The translations under genes were made by a program, and so were the position numbers. 34,063 bases of DNA from assembly GCA_014800535.1 (NCBI GenBank), contig JAAVFW010000001.1, positions 94,638 through 128,700 of the forward strand. The letters are read 5' to 3'. This DNA is from Bacteroidales bacterium. Lineage in GTDB: Bacteria; Bacteroidota; Bacteroidia; Bacteroidales; Muribaculaceae. Position 1 is the first letter of the stretch; every line of letters begins with the position of its first letter. The notes under the pieces were generated by a model. It searched no databases. It was not told the DNA's origin and saw nothing but the letters and a program-made list of their open reading frames with translations. This document shows positions 33,939 to 34,063 of the stretch, piece after piece.

Positions 33939-33986
33939 GACCCTGTTCCCCAATATTTGTTAACGCTGAGGCGGTCAAGCGTTATG
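33935..33986 (-). repeat. Dispersed intergenic hairpin element, copy B
   Basis: This copy begins TTAAGACCCTGTTCCCCAAT (33935-33954) and continues through ATTTGTTAACGCTGAGGC to a closing arm AGCGTTA. It is an inverted copy of the element at 21771-21834, agreeing at about 45 of 50 positions. TAACGCT and AGCGTTA give a 7-bp stem with a 10-base loop. The first bases overlap the stop codon of the lipoprotein gene. It probably marks the 3' end of the nuclease/receptor operon. Confidence 0.7.
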
Positions 33987-34063
33987 CAGCTGTGTTCGCG
34001 CAGTGAGGGAGCGATGGGGTTCCATCGTGACCGAAACAAGCGGACGCAGATGCGTGACGATTG
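33987..34063. other. Window end, no gene recognised
   Basis: The last 77 bases are more GC-rich. CGATGG and CCATCG pair around a four-base loop (34012-34027). No start codon followed by a recognisable product is visible before the window ends. Confidence 0.5.

Noticed and set aside
33955..33986. Resemblance of GTTAAC...GCTTAA-like arms to an integron attC site
   Set aside because: The match is limited to a few core bases, there is no integrase or cassette structure, and the inverted copy at 21771 fits a dispersed hairpin element better.

Overview
The window is chromosomal DNA from a member of the phylum Bacteroidota, order Bacteroidales. I infer a gut lineage close to Muribaculaceae, but the sequence alone does not fix the family. 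Three things support this: promoters of the Bacteroidota type (TTTG, 19 bases, TAnnTTTG) at 24220-24250 and 25684-25714; a TonB-dependent receptor with a carboxypeptidase-regulatory-like N-terminus next to Bacteroidota-type surface lipoproteins; and a division/cell-wall cluster in the order usual for this phylum, without murB, murF or ddl.

Region 1 (1-14583, minus strand) is the dcw cluster. In transcription order it is rsmH, ftsL-like, ftsI (PBP with PASTA), murE, mraY, murD, ftsW, murG, murC, ftsQ, ftsA and ftsZ (cut by the window edge). Genes are tightly packed (one 4-base overlap, most gaps under 60 bases). Together they make the UDP-muramoyl-pentapeptide and lipid I/II precursors and assemble the divisome. 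No mraZ precedes rsmH, and rsmH has no usable ATG.

Region 2 (14584-15571) is a mostly non-coding divide. It holds a small helical protein gene (minus) followed by two strong hairpins, and about 440 bases without a recognisable gene.

Region 3 (15572-25510, plus strand) carries housekeeping genes: ybeY, mnmG, apt, uvrC, a DEDDh exonuclease, rnr, then an SRP RNA and tRNA-Thr(TGT) pair, a probable DUF4286 gene and ruvC. A perfect parS-like 16-base palindrome lies between mnmG and apt and suggests the origin-proximal domain.

Region 4 (25511-34063, plus strand) starts with 9/18-base tandem repeats after ruvC. A strong promoter, deoC, a secreted DNase-I-fold nuclease, a TonB-dependent receptor and two multidomain lipoproteins sharing an OB-fold-like module follow. 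I infer that the last four genes, perhaps with deoC, form a nucleic-acid or nucleotide scavenging system. It is the most interesting part of the window.

A dispersed intergenic element containing AGACCCYGTTYCCC and ATATTTGTTAACGCT-like segments occurs just after the stop codons at 21771-21834 and 33935-33986 (opposite orientations). A related palindrome lies at 14727-14773. No insertion sequence, prophage, CRISPR array or rRNA operon was seen.
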